Shown: positions 16,206 to 26,723 of the stretch, piece after piece
Position numbering within the stretch: the first letter of the stretch is position 1
How the letters are laid out: each line of letters begins with the position of its first letter
Assembly: GCA_965659285.1 (NCBI GenBank)
Contig: CBFHWB010000001.1
Coordinates: 25,608-89,607, forward strand
Source of the DNA: UBA8108 sp965659285
GTDB lineage: Bacteria; Planctomycetota; UBA8108
Length of the DNA stretch: 64,000 bases
Direction: 5' to 3'
Notes under the pieces: generated by a model
The model's database searches: none
What the model was told of the DNA's origin: nothing
The model's input: only the letters and a program-made list of their open reading frames with translations
Made by a program: the position numbers and the translations under genes

Positions 16206-17831
16206 TCAGTACTCGCGACGCTCCCTGGAAGAAGGAATTCCCTCGGCCTCGCGGTATTTCGTGACCGTACGCCGGGAGATGCTGATCTCGACCTCTTCTA
16301 ATTTTCGCACAATGGCGATATCGCTCAGGGGCTTGGCCTTGTCCTCCTCTTTAATGAAATCCTTGATGCGCTGGATCACGCTGCCGCGAGCCTCCACATC
16401 TCCGCCGGATTTGGTCGCGCCGCCGGTAAAGAAGAACTTCAGCGCGTAGATCCCCCTGGGAGTCTGAATGTACTTGCCGCTGATGCCCCGGCTGATCGTT
16501 GAAACATGAACACCGAGCAGATCAGCCACATCCGCCATCTTCAACGCCCTGAGATGGCTGATGCCGTGATCGAGAAAGCCCGACTGGATATTGACGATCT
16601 CCTGGGCAATCTTGTGCAGCGTCGCCTGGCGTTGGCGAATCGCAGAAACCAGCCACTCAGCGTTATCGAGTTTTTTCTTCAGGTACTTCTGCAACTCGGG
16701 ATCCTTGCGTGACTGACGATAGAGATCCCGGTAATGGGAACTGATCCTCAAGCGGGGAATATAATTCGAATCGACCCGGACCTCGTAGGTACCCTCGACC
16801 TCATCGACAATGACGTCAGGCTTGACGTAATGGGGAGGATCTCCCCCGAACAGCTTGCCCGGCAGCGGGTTGAGAGAGGCAATGTTCTGCACCGCGTCCT
16901 TGATCTCCTCGATACCCACGCCCAGCCCCCTGGCAATTTTAGGCAACCGGTTATGGCTGAGCTCTGAGAGGTACTCCCGGATGATCTTCTCTTCAAGGGG
17001 ATAGTCCTGGCGATCCTTCTGTAACTGCAGGAGAAGGCACTCGACAATATCGCGTCCCCCGACACCGGTCGGTTCGAGATCCTGGACAATCTCGAGGGCG
17101 ACCGCTAACAGGAGCATCTCCGGGGGAGGATCGATGGAGACCCTGACCTCTTCTAGGGAATACATGAGATAGCCGCGCTCATCGATATTGAAAATAATCG
17201 AGCTGCAAAGCTCCCGAATCTCCATCACCTGCTCTTCTGAAAAATCCAGTCGAGCGGGCGCCTCGACGGCAGGAGGAGCCGACGCTCCATTCAACTCGAC
17301 CTCGGGCGCGTCTCCGTCAGGGTCCTCTTGCGCGGCGGCGGACATCTTCGCGGACGCCTCAACCCGCCGCATGGCCGCCGCGACCTCGTCGTCGCTGAGC
17401 AGGTGCACCTGGTCCTCGAGGTGATCCTGCAGGGAAATCGAACGCTCGGCGGTATTGCTCATCGCCTCGAGCTTCTCATCCTTTTCCCCACGGTAGCTCG
17501 CCGAACTGCGCGATGGCGGAGCATCATCCTGGAAATAGCGGTCAGCCCGTTCCATTCGTTCCTGGAGAGACCCGAAAGGATCTTCCGCGGGCTCAGTTGA
17601 TCCGTCGGCATCCTCTGAGGAAGTTGCCTCGGTCTGATCCGAGGAGGCATCCTCGCCGCCAGTGGCCTCCTCACTGGAGCGCTCGAGAGTTTCGTTATTC
17701 TCCAGCTCGCTATCTACACGATCCTGCAGATCCATGGAGTTCAGACAGAGAATCTCCATCGACATATACATCTGCGGCGAAAGCGTCTGGATCTGCTTGA
17801 TCGCCTGGTGTTGGGAGAGACCTAATTCCAT
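16206..17831 (-). CDS. rpoN: RNA polymerase sigma-54 factor
   Basis: Directs RNA polymerase to -24/-12 promoters, which need an activating AAA+ protein. The 541 residues show the three regions: the Gln-rich-like N-terminus (LGLSQHQAIKQIQTLSPQMYMSMEIL), an acidic Ser/Glu-rich region II of about 150 residues, longer than usual, then the core-binding domain (LEPTGVGGRDIVECLLLQL), the helix-turn-helix (KMADVADLLGVHVSTISRGISGKYIQTPRG) and the RpoN box SRRTVTKYREAEGIPSS at the end. A strong sigma-70-type promoter lies 96 bases upstream. No sigma-54 activator or partner gene is adjacent. Confidence 0.95.
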   Translation of the reverse strand: MELGLSQHQAIKQIQTLSPQMYMSMEILCLNSMDLQDRVDSELENNETLERSSEEATGGEDASSDQTEATSSEDADGSTEPAEDPFGSLQERMERADRYFQDDAPPSRSSASYRGEKDEKLEAMSNTAERSISLQDHLEDQVHLLSDDEVAAAMRRVEASAKMSAAAQEDPDGDAPEVELNGASAPPAVEAPARLDFSEEQVMEIRELCSSIIFNIDERGYLMYSLEEVRVSIDPPPEMLLLAVALEIVQDLEPTGVGGRDIVECLLLQLQKDRQDYPLEEKIIREYLSELSHNRLPKIARGLGVGIEEIKDAVQNIASLNPLPGKLFGGDPPHYVKPDVIVDEVEGTYEVRVDSNYIPRLRISSHYRDLYRQSRKDPELQKYLKKKLDNAEWLVSAIRQRQATLHKIAQEIVNIQSGFLDHGISHLRALKMADVADLLGVHVSTISRGISGKYIQTPRGIYALKFFFTGGATKSGGDVEARGSVIQRIKDFIKEEDKAKPLSDIAIVRKLEEVEISISRRTVTKYREAEGIPSSRERREY

Positions 17832-17926
17832 GGCGTTTCATCCGTTCCCCGGCAAGCTCATGGCCGGGTAGAGCGACTCGTAGTCAGGCTGAAAAAAAAA
17901 TTCTCAGTTGAGTGAATCGACAAGTG

Positions 17927-17955
17927 AGTATAGGAGGCGCTTCTGCCAAAGTCAA
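17927..17955 (-). promoter_or_regulatory. Sigma-70-type promoter of rpoN
   Basis: On the minus strand, TTGACT (17955-17950), a 17-base spacer and TATACT (17932-17927) form a near-consensus promoter. It points toward rpoN, whose ATG is about 96 bases downstream. The trp promoter at 26671-26700 has the same hexamers and the same CTCC just before the -10. Confidence 0.7.
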
Positions 17956-18033
17956 CTTAAGTGGCAGACAACCCCTTTGGAGAAAAACACTTAGAGAACA
18001 TCCTGCAGAAGGCTTCCACACCCTTGCAAATCT

Positions 18034-19686
18034 CTATCCTTCAGGCGCCTCGGAGGACCGCGAGGAAGCGGACCCCCGCTTCGCAAAGCCCAGCAGAAGG
18101 GCTCCCAGGAGGAGGCAGAGCAGCGGGAACCAATGACCCCACCTGCTGTAAATAGACTCCACCCTCCCCGGGATGAAGCTCTCGGTGAAGAGGGCGGCCT
18201 TCCAGATCTTGTTGCCACCATGAAACTCACCGGCGATGTCGACGATACCCGAGGGTCCCACGTTCGTACAGCGCAGCACGGGAATCCGGGACTCTACCGC
18301 CCTGAGAATGAACACCGAACGATGCTGGGGGATATGAGCCGTATTGCCGTACCAATAGTCCTCGGTAAGATTCACCAGGAAGTCGCTGCCGATAGCGGAT
18401 TGGCGTACGTATTCCGGCAGCACCGCCTCGTAACAGATGAGATTGCGAAACCCGTTCTCGCCCAGGGTCATCAACGGGTTGTCCTCACCGAGGCTCAGTT
18501 GACCAATATTCGGCAGAGTCTTGCGCCAGGACTCGGGCAGAAGCTCAAGGCCCGGAACCCACTCACCGAAAGGCACCGGGTGGTTCTTCCTGTAGATACC
18601 CTCCTCACCATCCGTCGAAAGGTAGATCGAGATATTGTAGTTGTCCTTAGTCACGAGCTCTCCCCGGTCGCCGGGAGCTAAGGTCACGCCGAAACCTCCG
18701 AAGACCAGGGGCACCTTGAAATCATCCCGAATGAACCTTCTCCCGGTCTCCCTGTTTTCGGGATGAAGTCTCCAGCGTTGGCCTTCAGAACCCAGATCGA
18801 GAGGGATCCCGTCCGCCCCCTCGGGCCAGAGCACCAGGCCGACGCCCGGATGCTCTCTCAGCAGCTCCCTGGTCCTCGATATATAGATTGGCGGTCCGGC
18901 CTCACGGCGCTCGCCGGGACTGAGAAAGCCCTGCACAAAACCAACCTCGATCCTGTCGTCCTCCCGCGCCGCCTGCACAGCTCCAATCGAATCGAGACGC
19001 AGCGGACCGTAGATACAGCATGCCAGCAGCAGCGTTCCACTGGCCGCCACCCTCCAGCGAGGGAAGGCCTCCACGGAGCGCCGCCAGCGAATGAGGCCCG
19101 CCACGGTAGCGCTGGTCAGGAAGACCAGCGCGCTCAGACCGCTTGTCCCCAGGATGTCGACACACTGCAGAAACCAGTCGCGGCCGTACAGGGCGCCTCC
19201 GAGATGCCACGGCCACAGCCGCGGATAGTAATGTTCGAGACCGATCCAGAGCGGCAGCACGAGCAGAACCTGCAGGCTGTTGCGGCATCGCCCGAGGGCC
19301 AGGCCCATGAGAACCCATGGAACCGCCTCGTAGAGAACCCAGAGAAGGTACACCAGCAGCGACAGGAGCAGGCCCATGCCGGTGAACTCGTTGATGGTGT
19401 GCCAGACCCAGGAAAAGGAGATCCCCACGAAGGTCATACCGCAGATGCCCCCCAGCAGAGCCCCCCTCTTCTTCCCGACGCCCTGCGCGGCAAGCAATAG
19501 GGGGAAGAGAACCAGGAAGATCAACAGGTCGAGCTGGTAGGGCCGCCCGAAGATCGGAAAGGAAAGAATGCCGAGAACACCGCTCAAAACGGCCCCGGCG
19601 ATGCTGGCTCGAGACAGCCTGGGAGCGCGTTCTCCACCGGGAACAGGAGGTTTTTCCTCTGAAGAGCTCATACTGTGATTGTGCAC
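18034..19686 (-). CDS. lnt: Apolipoprotein N-acyltransferase
   Basis: Adds the third fatty acid to the N-terminal Cys of lipoproteins at the outer face of the inner membrane. The first half has about six membrane helices; the second half is a nitrilase-type domain with the catalytic Glu in VLWPEGADGIP, the Lys in KNHPVPFGEWVPG and the Cys in NLICYEAVLPEYV. A final membrane helix (WFPLLCLLLGALLLGFA) closes the protein. The start shown is a GTG; an ATG five codons later is equally possible, as AGGAG is awkwardly spaced for both. It follows murJ by 44 bases, so they are probably cotranscribed. Its presence implies a diderm envelope with triacylated lipoproteins. Confidence 0.92.
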   Translation of the reverse strand: MHNHSMSSSEEKPPVPGGERAPRLSRASIAGAVLSGVLGILSFPIFGRPYQLDLLIFLVLFPLLLAAQGVGKKRGALLGGICGMTFVGISFSWVWHTINEFTGMGLLLSLLVYLLWVLYEAVPWVLMGLALGRCRNSLQVLLVLPLWIGLEHYYPRLWPWHLGGALYGRDWFLQCVDILGTSGLSALVFLTSATVAGLIRWRRSVEAFPRWRVAASGTLLLACCIYGPLRLDSIGAVQAAREDDRIEVGFVQGFLSPGERREAGPPIYISRTRELLREHPGVGLVLWPEGADGIPLDLGSEGQRWRLHPENRETGRRFIRDDFKVPLVFGGFGVTLAPGDRGELVTKDNYNISIYLSTDGEEGIYRKNHPVPFGEWVPGLELLPESWRKTLPNIGQLSLGEDNPLMTLGENGFRNLICYEAVLPEYVRQSAIGSDFLVNLTEDYWYGNTAHIPQHRSVFILRAVESRIPVLRCTNVGPSGIVDIAGEFHGGNKIWKAALFTESFIPGRVESIYSRWGHWFPLLCLLLGALLLGFAKRGSASSRSSEAPEG

Positions 19687-19730
19687 GCTCCTGCCAAGGT
19701 ATCAAGGGAGGCTGGCATGCCCCCGGAACA

Positions 19731-21368
19731 TCAGGATCTTCTCCTGCGCAGTCCCTTCAGCAACATCGCGCCTTCTTCCATTCTGAATAACCGGCTGAGA
19801 AGAAAATAAACCGCTGCCGCGGCCAGGATGACTGTGAGAACCAGCCCGATCAATGCCGGCTTGCCGTAGGCTCCTGACTCGAGCTCCAGCCACTTCGAAG
19901 CCTGCCAGACCGCACCGCCCATCAGGGCTGAGCAGAATCCGCAGCCCGCCAACGACCTCAGCAGCGCGCCAAAGTCAAAATACCTCACCCGTGACCTCAT
20001 CAGAGTCAACAGCAACAGAACCTGGACGATCGCGGCGACCGAAGCCGCCAGGGCGATCCCCGTATAGCCCATCGGGCCGCTGGACAACCACCAGGCCAGC
20101 GGAAGACAGACCAGGAGATTCAACGATGCCGCCAACACGGGAGTTCTTATGTTTTTCATGGCGTAAAAGGCGGACACGAGCACCCGCGAAAGACCGACAA
20201 AGCAGAGACCGATGATGTGGAACTGGAAAGCATCGGCGGTCAGGCTCAGCGAGCTCTCGTCGAACTGCCCACTCTGGAACAGCATGGAAACGATCGGCTG
20301 CCGCAAGAGATAGAGGCCAACGGCGCTTGGAACCGTAATGAAAAGACTCAGGCGCAGCACCAGGCCAAGCGTGTCGGCGAAACCCTCGTCGTCCTCATCC
20401 GCGGCCAGGCGGGAGAGCGTCGTCAGGCTGACAGTGTTCAACGCGAAGACGAATACCCCCAGCACGACCTCCATGAGCCGGCTCGAATAGCCAAGGGCGG
20501 AGACGTACCCATCGTCCTCAAACCTCCAGGCGAGGAGAGACGAGAGGAAGATGTTGATCTGGTAGATCCCGGCCCCGAAAACCACCGGCAGGAAGAGCTT
20601 GCAGATATCACGCACGCCGGGGTGGTCCAGGACAGGCCACTGAAGACGTGGACGAACCCCCAGCTTCCAGACGAGAGATGCCAGCAGGAAGAACTGCAGC
20701 ATGCCTCCGAGGATCACCGCCCCCGCGAAGACGTAGACCTCGTCCCCGGGAAAATACGGAGCGGCCAGCCAGCCCGTGGCAATAAATACCAGGTTGAAGA
20801 GAACCGGAGAGAACGCCGGACCGGTGAAGCTTCCATGGGCATGCAGGATCCCCTGGAACGATGCCGCCAGGCCGATGAAGAGCAGGTAGCAGAAAAGAAT
20901 CTTCGTCAGCTCGATGGTGAGCTCGACCTTCCCGGGCTCGGTCAGCTGGTTGAAATTCAACACCGCCGAGAGCAGGTAGCCACAGAGGAGAAAACCGGCC
21001 AGGGTCACAACAGCCACAAGCAGGAACCAGGCAAAGAGGTATTTCTCACGAACTGTTTCCAGCTCCTCCCGGTCTCCCCCACGTTCGTAGCGCGTCAGGA
21101 CAGGCACAACAGCGCTGGACACCGCTCCCTCGGCTACCAGGCTGCGCAGCATATTGGGAATCTGAAAGGCCAGCTGGAAGGCATCGGCAAAGAGACCGGT
21201 GCCAAGGAAGAAAGCGCGCGTCGACTCCCGCAGCAGCCCGAGAATCCGGCTGAACAGGGTCAACAGGCCGATCGAAAAGACACTGCGGAGGTCAGGTCCT
21301 TTTGCCTCCCGCTTCCCGCTCTCTTCTAGCTCTTCACTCTTTTCCATACCACCTGCCGCTGCGCTCAT
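19731..21368 (-). CDS. murJ: Lipid II flippase MurJ
   Basis: Moves the peptidoglycan precursor lipid II across the inner membrane. The 545-residue protein has the 14-helix MviN/MurJ plan: LLTLFSRILGLLRESTRAFFLG, ADAFQLAFQIPNMLRSLVAEGAVSSAVVPVL, and the later APVLFNLVFIATGWLAAPY and NTVSLTTLSRLAADED segments, with conserved arginines in the first helices. The charged N-terminus before residue 27 is not conserved; the ATG at 21347 (MEKSEE) is an alternative start. It heads the murJ-lnt pair. A peptidoglycan-bearing cell wall is therefore expected. Confidence 0.92.
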   Translation of the reverse strand: MSAAAGGMEKSEELEESGKREAKGPDLRSVFSIGLLTLFSRILGLLRESTRAFFLGTGLFADAFQLAFQIPNMLRSLVAEGAVSSAVVPVLTRYERGGDREELETVREKYLFAWFLLVAVVTLAGFLLCGYLLSAVLNFNQLTEPGKVELTIELTKILFCYLLFIGLAASFQGILHAHGSFTGPAFSPVLFNLVFIATGWLAAPYFPGDEVYVFAGAVILGGMLQFFLLASLVWKLGVRPRLQWPVLDHPGVRDICKLFLPVVFGAGIYQINIFLSSLLAWRFEDDGYVSALGYSSRLMEVVLGVFVFALNTVSLTTLSRLAADEDDEGFADTLGLVLRLSLFITVPSAVGLYLLRQPIVSMLFQSGQFDESSLSLTADAFQFHIIGLCFVGLSRVLVSAFYAMKNIRTPVLAASLNLLVCLPLAWWLSSGPMGYTGIALAASVAAIVQVLLLLTLMRSRVRYFDFGALLRSLAGCGFCSALMGGAVWQASKWLELESGAYGKPALIGLVLTVILAAAAVYFLLSRLFRMEEGAMLLKGLRRRRS

Positions 21369-21548
21369 GCCGCGAAGCGCTTACCACGGGTACTCCAGCG
21401 GAACATTACAGGCTTCCGCTTTACGCCGTATTTCCCGGGCTCCTCAGCCGGGAGTGTCTTTATAGGGGGAATCAGCCGATACCGCCTGAAAAAAACATAA
21501 AACCTGCTTATCGCCACCTCGATACCCCGTAAAAAGGGTGAAAAGGTA

Positions 21549-21577
21549 TTGTCATGGACCCTGCCGTCCTGTATTTT
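21549..21577 (+). promoter_or_regulatory. Promoter candidate for rpsU
   Basis: TTGTCA at 21549-21554, a 17-base spacer and TATTTT at 21572-21577 match a sigma-70-type promoter. Transcription would begin near 21585, about 60 bases before the rpsU start. Confidence 0.5.
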
Positions 21578-21643
21578 TGGCCATTCACGAATGCCTTACC
21601 GCATCGTGACTTACAGGTATTCAGTACGGATCGGAGAAACCAT

Positions 21644-21859
21644 TTGGCCATCAAGGTAACCATACGCGCCGGCGAACCGGGCGAACGCTTCCTGCAGCGT
21701 TTCAAGCGCATCTGCTCCAAGGATGGGCTTTTCAAGGAGATCAAGAAGCGGTCTTTCTACGAAAAGCCTTCGGAGAAGAAGCGTCGCCGTGCCAAGGACG
21801 CCCAGCGAGCGCTCCGCAAGCGCATCGCGAGAGCCGAACGCGCTCGCAAGGGTAAATAG
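21644..21859 (+). CDS. rpsU: 30S ribosomal protein S21
   Basis: Small-subunit protein near the anti-Shine-Dalgarno end of 16S rRNA. The 71 residues are typical: LAIKVTIRAGEPGERFLQRFKR, then SKDGLFKEIKKRSFYEKPSEKKRRR and a very basic C-terminus. The start is a TTG at 21644 with GGAGA at 21633-21637, six bases upstream; an ATG at 21554 would add 30 residues foreign to the family and would start within the promoter. The gene converges on trpF with 46 bases between. Confidence 0.92.
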   Translation: MAIKVTIRAGEPGERFLQRFKRICSKDGLFKEIKKRSFYEKPSEKKRRRAKDAQRALRKRIARAERARKGK

Positions 21860-21905
21860 TCCCCACCCGATCCTCCGAACGCCCGACGGCTCCGAACGAA
21901 TGTCG

Positions 21906-22544
21906 TTAGTCATTAGAACAGGCTCTCGCCTCGCTGAAGAGCTTTCGGATCAGCTCTCCGTCCTTGATGCCGGGAGACGATTCGACCCCGCTTGACACAT
22001 CGATGCCGAAAGGCCTCACCTCGGCAATGGCGGCGGCAATGTTTCCCGCATCGATCCCTCCTGCGAGAAAAACCGGCCGGGTCTCCTGGCAGGCCCGGGC
22101 GATCGACCAGTCAAAGACCTCCCCTGTACCGCCGGCCTCCGTCGGACTCCAGCCATCGAGCAGAACCCTCATCTTCGAAGGATAGTCATCCGGCCTGCTC
22201 GCCTCAAAATCCGGGCCGACCCTGAAAGCCTTCCAGACCTCGGCCGCCTCCACCGAGGCGGCGTAGCCCGGATCTTCAGCTCCGTGGAGCTGGACCGCAT
22301 CGAGACCGACCTCACGAACCACCGCGTTCAGCTCGTCGAGAGCCCAATCGACAAAAACCCCGACAGCCCGGAACTCAGCACCAGAGCGCTCTCTTATCTT
22401 CGACAGAAGCGCCGCCGCTTCGACTGGGTCGATAAAACGCGGAGATGGCCGGTGAAAGATAAACCCGAGCGCCCACGCGCCCTCGTCCAGGGAGAGCAGG
22501 GCATCGTCCAGCCGCCGTATTCCGCAGATCTTGACAGGTATCAT
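21906..22544 (-). CDS. trpF: Phosphoribosylanthranilate isomerase
   Basis: Converts N-(5-phosphoribosyl)anthranilate to the CdRP intermediate of tryptophan synthesis. The (beta/alpha)8 barrel of 212 residues shows the catalytic Cys in VKICGIRR, GFIFHRPSPR, VGVFVD, VQLHGAED, the catalytic Asp in VLLDGWSPTEAGGTGEVFDW, FLAGGID and the final GIDVSSGVESSPGIKD phosphate site. Its start overlaps trpC by four bases. It is the last gene of the operon; trpB and trpA do not follow. Confidence 0.95.
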   Translation of the reverse strand: MIPVKICGIRRLDDALLSLDEGAWALGFIFHRPSPRFIDPVEAAALLSKIRERSGAEFRAVGVFVDWALDELNAVVREVGLDAVQLHGAEDPGYAASVEAAEVWKAFRVGPDFEASRPDDYPSKMRVLLDGWSPTEAGGTGEVFDWSIARACQETRPVFLAGGIDAGNIAAAIAEVRPFGIDVSSGVESSPGIKDGELIRKLFSEARACSND

Positions 22545-23338
22545 GTTACGGACTCTTCACCCTCGGCGCCGAGCAGATCGGCCAGGGTCTCTCCTGGATT
22601 CTCAGTCCGCATCAGGCTCTCGCCGATCAGGAACCCATCGACCCCCCAGCCCGCCATCATCTCGAGCTCCTCTCTCCTGAAGAAACCGCTCTCGCTGATG
22701 ACCACAGCTCCCTCGGGAACCTCGGGCAGAAGAGACCTCGTGGTCTCCAGTGAGACCTCAAAGGTCTTCAGGTCGCGATTGTTGATGCCTATGATCCGGG
22801 GTGAAAAGGCAGCGAGCCTGCGTAGCTCATCGAGGCCGTGAACCTCCCAGAGAATATCCATGCCAAGCTGGTCCGCCGTAGCCGCCAGCGGCGCGGCCTC
22901 CTCATCGCTGAGGGCGGCAAGGATCAGAAGGATCGCGTCCGCTCCCGCGGCGCGGGCTTCGAACACCTGGTAGGTGTCGATGATAAAATCTTTCCTGAGC
23001 AGGGGAACGCTGACCTTCTCCCTGATCGCGCTGAGATACTCAAGCCTCCCCTGGAAATACTCGACATCCGTCAGCACGGAAATCGCCGCCGCTCCAGCTC
23101 CGGCGTAGGCCTCGGCGATCGCCACAGGATCGAAGTCCTCGCGAATAATCCCCTTGGAAGGCGAGGCCTTCTTGACCTCGGCAACGACCCGGATGCCCTC
23201 CTGCCCCACGGAGGCCGCCAGGGAGATGGCCGGAGGCGCCTGCATGGCGGCTGCGGCTACCTCGTCAAGCGACCGCAGCTTCCGACTCTCCTCAAGCTCC
23301 ACGCGCTTGGTCTCAAGAATCCGATCCAGGATGGTCAT
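22541..23338 (-). CDS. trpC: Indole-3-glycerol phosphate synthase
   Basis: Closes the indole ring to give indole-3-glycerol phosphate. Of 265 residues, the barrel shows VVAEVKKASPSKGIIREDFDP with the catalytic Lys, ISVLTDVEYFQGRLEYL, PLLRKDFIIDTYQVFEARAAGADAILLI, IIGINNRDLKTFEVSLETT and VISESGFF with the catalytic Glu and Ser loops. A four-base ATGA overlap joins it to trpD upstream and to trpF downstream. TrpC and TrpF are separate here, unlike the fused E. coli enzyme. Confidence 0.96.
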   Translation of the reverse strand: MTILDRILETKRVELEESRKLRSLDEVAAAAMQAPPAISLAASVGQEGIRVVAEVKKASPSKGIIREDFDPVAIAEAYAGAGAAAISVLTDVEYFQGRLEYLSAIREKVSVPLLRKDFIIDTYQVFEARAAGADAILLILAALSDEEAAPLAATADQLGMDILWEVHGLDELRRLAAFSPRIIGINNRDLKTFEVSLETTRSLLPEVPEGAVVISESGFFRREELEMMAGWGVDGFLIGESLMRTENPGETLADLLGAEGEESVT

Positions 23339-24360
23339 GACCGTCCTCTGAGGCTGTCGAGCACCTTACCGGCAGCTCCGGAGTCGATCGCTTCGCCGGC
23401 CCGTGCCCCTCCCTCGGAGAGATCGGCTGCAAGTCCCTGGACTACGAGGGCGCCGCCCGCGTTGAGCACCACGGCGTTTCTGTGCGGTCCGGGCTCACCG
23501 GCGAGAAGCTTCTCGATAATCGCCGCGTTAACCGACGCGTCTCCACCCTTGAGGCTCTCCAGCGGCGAGCTCTCAACCCCGGCATCCTCGGGAACGACCT
23601 CGAATTCCCGCTGGACGCCATCGGAGAGCTCAGTTACCTGCGTGACCCCGGCGATGCTCAGCTCATCGAGTCCGCCCGCACCATGCAGAGCCCAGACCCG
23701 CTCGCTTCCAAGCGCCCCGAGCACCTCGCACATGGTGGCTCGAACCGCGGGATCGAAGACGCCGATCATCTGCCGCCTGACCCCTGCCGGATTCGTCATC
23801 GGACCGAGGATATTGAAGACTGTCCTGAGCTTGAGCTCCCCGCGCACCGGACCCACGTGACGCATGGCCGGGTGGTATTTCTGGGCGAAAAGGAAAGCGA
23901 AACCGGTCTCTTCGATCATCCGCCGCGCCTCCTCAGGCTCCAGGTCGAGCGGCACCCCCAACTGCTCGAGCACATCGGCGCTGCCGCAGAGCGACGAAGC
24001 CGAGCGGTTGCCGTGCTTGGCCACCGGCACCCCGCACCCGGCCACGACCAGCGAGGCCGCGGTAGATATGTTGAAGGTTCCCGATCCATCACCTCCAGTC
24101 CCGCAGAGATCAACCATTCCCTCGCGGTCTGGCTCGATCCTTACGGAAGCTTCCCGCATACCCTCCACCAGGCCGGTGATCTCCTCGACCGTCTCGCCCC
24201 GAACCCTCAGGGCCAGCAGGAAGGCGGAGATCTGCACAGGAGAAGCCTCTCCTGAGAGGAGGGCGCCCATGGCCTCCCGCGCCTGCTGGCGCGACAGGGC
24301 CCGGCCATCGGCCACGATGGAAAGAAGAGGGGCTATCGAAGGCGTCGCATTGTCACTCAT
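23335..24360 (-). CDS. trpD: Anthranilate phosphoribosyltransferase
   Basis: Transfers phosphoribose from PRPP to anthranilate. The 341 residues show the family marks: the GLRVRGET region, DLCGTGGDGSGTFNISTAASLV (PRPP-binding GTGGD loop), VAKHGNRSASSLCGSADVLEQLG, FLFAQKYHPAMRHVGPVRGELKLRTVFNILGPMTNPA, and ALHGAGGLDELS. It is a free-standing TrpD, not fused with TrpG. Four-base overlaps tie it to trpG and trpC. Confidence 0.96.
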   Translation of the reverse strand: MSDNATPSIAPLLSIVADGRALSRQQAREAMGALLSGEASPVQISAFLLALRVRGETVEEITGLVEGMREASVRIEPDREGMVDLCGTGGDGSGTFNISTAASLVVAGCGVPVAKHGNRSASSLCGSADVLEQLGVPLDLEPEEARRMIEETGFAFLFAQKYHPAMRHVGPVRGELKLRTVFNILGPMTNPAGVRRQMIGVFDPAVRATMCEVLGALGSERVWALHGAGGLDELSIAGVTQVTELSDGVQREFEVVPEDAGVESSPLESLKGGDASVNAAIIEKLLAGEPGPHRNAVVLNAGGALVVQGLAADLSEGGARAGEAIDSGAAGKVLDSLRGRS

Positions 24361-24931
24361 GGCTGAATTTCTCCGCAGCTCTCGAGAAAGTTGGAGAGGA
24401 TGACCTTCCCCTCCGCGGTAAGAATAGACTCGGGATGAAACTGTACCCCATAGGTAGGGTGCTCGCTGTGACGCAGCCCCATGATGATCCCGTCAGCGGT
24501 CTCGGCGGTAACGACCAGGGTCTCAGGAAGATCCTCCCGCTCAACCACGAGCGAATGATAGCGCCCGGCCTCGAAGGGGCTGGAGACCCCTGCGAAGAGC
24601 CCGCTCCCGTCATGGGTCACCTCGCTCGACTTGCCGTGCAGGGGGTGGACTCTCCCGATCTTCCCTCCCATGGCGAAGCCGATCGACTGGTGGCCCAGGC
24701 AGACACCCAGGATCGGCACCTTGCCGCTCTGGCTTCGGATCAGGTCGACGGAAATACCGCCCTCCTCAGGATGCCCCGGCCCCGGTGAAACGATAATTCC
24801 CGCCGGCGCCAGCTCATCGATCTGCTCCAGGGAGATCCTGTCGTTCCTGTGGACGACGGGGTCGGCTCCCAATTCACCGATGAACTGCACCAGGTTGTAG
24901 GTGAAGGAATCATAGTTGTCGATGACGAGGA

Positions 24932-24935
<4 letters not shown>
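24357..24935 (-). CDS. trpG: Anthranilate synthase glutamine amidotransferase subunit
   Basis: Supplies ammonia from glutamine to TrpE. The class I amidotransferase triad is visible: the Cys in PILGVCLGHQSIGFAMGG and the His and Glu in GVQFHPESILT. Further marks are IDNYDSFTYNLVQ and IIVSPGPGHPEEGGIS. At 192 residues it has normal length. A four-base overlap follows trpE and another precedes trpD. It could also serve aminodeoxychorismate synthase if the genome lacks PabA; that cannot be judged here. Confidence 0.95.
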
Positions 24936-26464
<1,529 letters not shown>

Positions 26465-26488
26465 CGGACTCTCCAGCGGCGTCTGAAC

Positions 26489-26529
26489 AAAAAAAAACCT
26501 TCCCACCGGGCTCATAATAGGTGGGAAGG
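26489..26529 (-). terminator. trp attenuator terminator hairpin
   Basis: On the minus strand CCTTCCCACC (26529-26520) and GGTGGGAAGG (26507-26498) form a perfect 10-base stem with a 12-base loop, followed by nine T (26497-26489). It lies between the leader peptide stop and the trpE start, 25 bases before the GTG. This is a textbook intrinsic terminator in an attenuator position. Confidence 0.9.
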
Positions 26530-26552
26530 GTGAGATTGTCTCTCCCTGATCC

Positions 26553-26627
26553 CTAGGGAATCCACCACAGCGCGCAAACCGCCTCCAGGGCGGGTTTTTC
26601 GCAATCTGAGAGACGCGGCGCGATCAT
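26553..26627 (-). CDS. trpL: trp operon leader peptide with tandem Trp codons
   Basis: A 24-codon frame (MIAPRLSDCE... ending ALWWIP) sits between the promoter and the terminator hairpin. It has AAGGA about 8 bases before its ATG and two adjacent TGG codons three codons before its TAG. By analogy with E. coli trpL, ribosome stalling at the Trp codons when charged tRNA-Trp is short would favour an antiterminator and allow trpE transcription. A strong GC hairpin (CCGCC/GGCGG) lies within the leader codons upstream of the Trp pair and could pause polymerase. Confidence 0.88.
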   Translation of the reverse strand: MIAPRLSDCEKPALEAVCALWWIP

Positions 26628-26670
26628 GGCTGGTTTCCTTCGGGCGATAATGGTCGTTAGGGCAAATAGA

Positions 26671-26700
26671 AGTATAGGAGTCCCCATCGCCGCAAGTCAA
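26671..26700 (-). promoter_or_regulatory. trp operon promoter
   Basis: TTGACT (26700-26695), an 18-base spacer and TATACT (26676-26671) on the minus strand. The predicted start near 26664 gives a short leader before trpL. It lies in the gap after the uvrA stop, so the operon has its own promoter. Confidence 0.8.
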
Positions 26701-26723
26701 GCAGGGCGGCAGGCCGGAAAACC

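Noticed and set aside
26465..26515. Upstream start of trpE at 26515
   Set aside because: The codons would lie in the loop and 3' arm of the terminator hairpin and its T-run; the GTG at 26464 has a ribosome site and matches family length.
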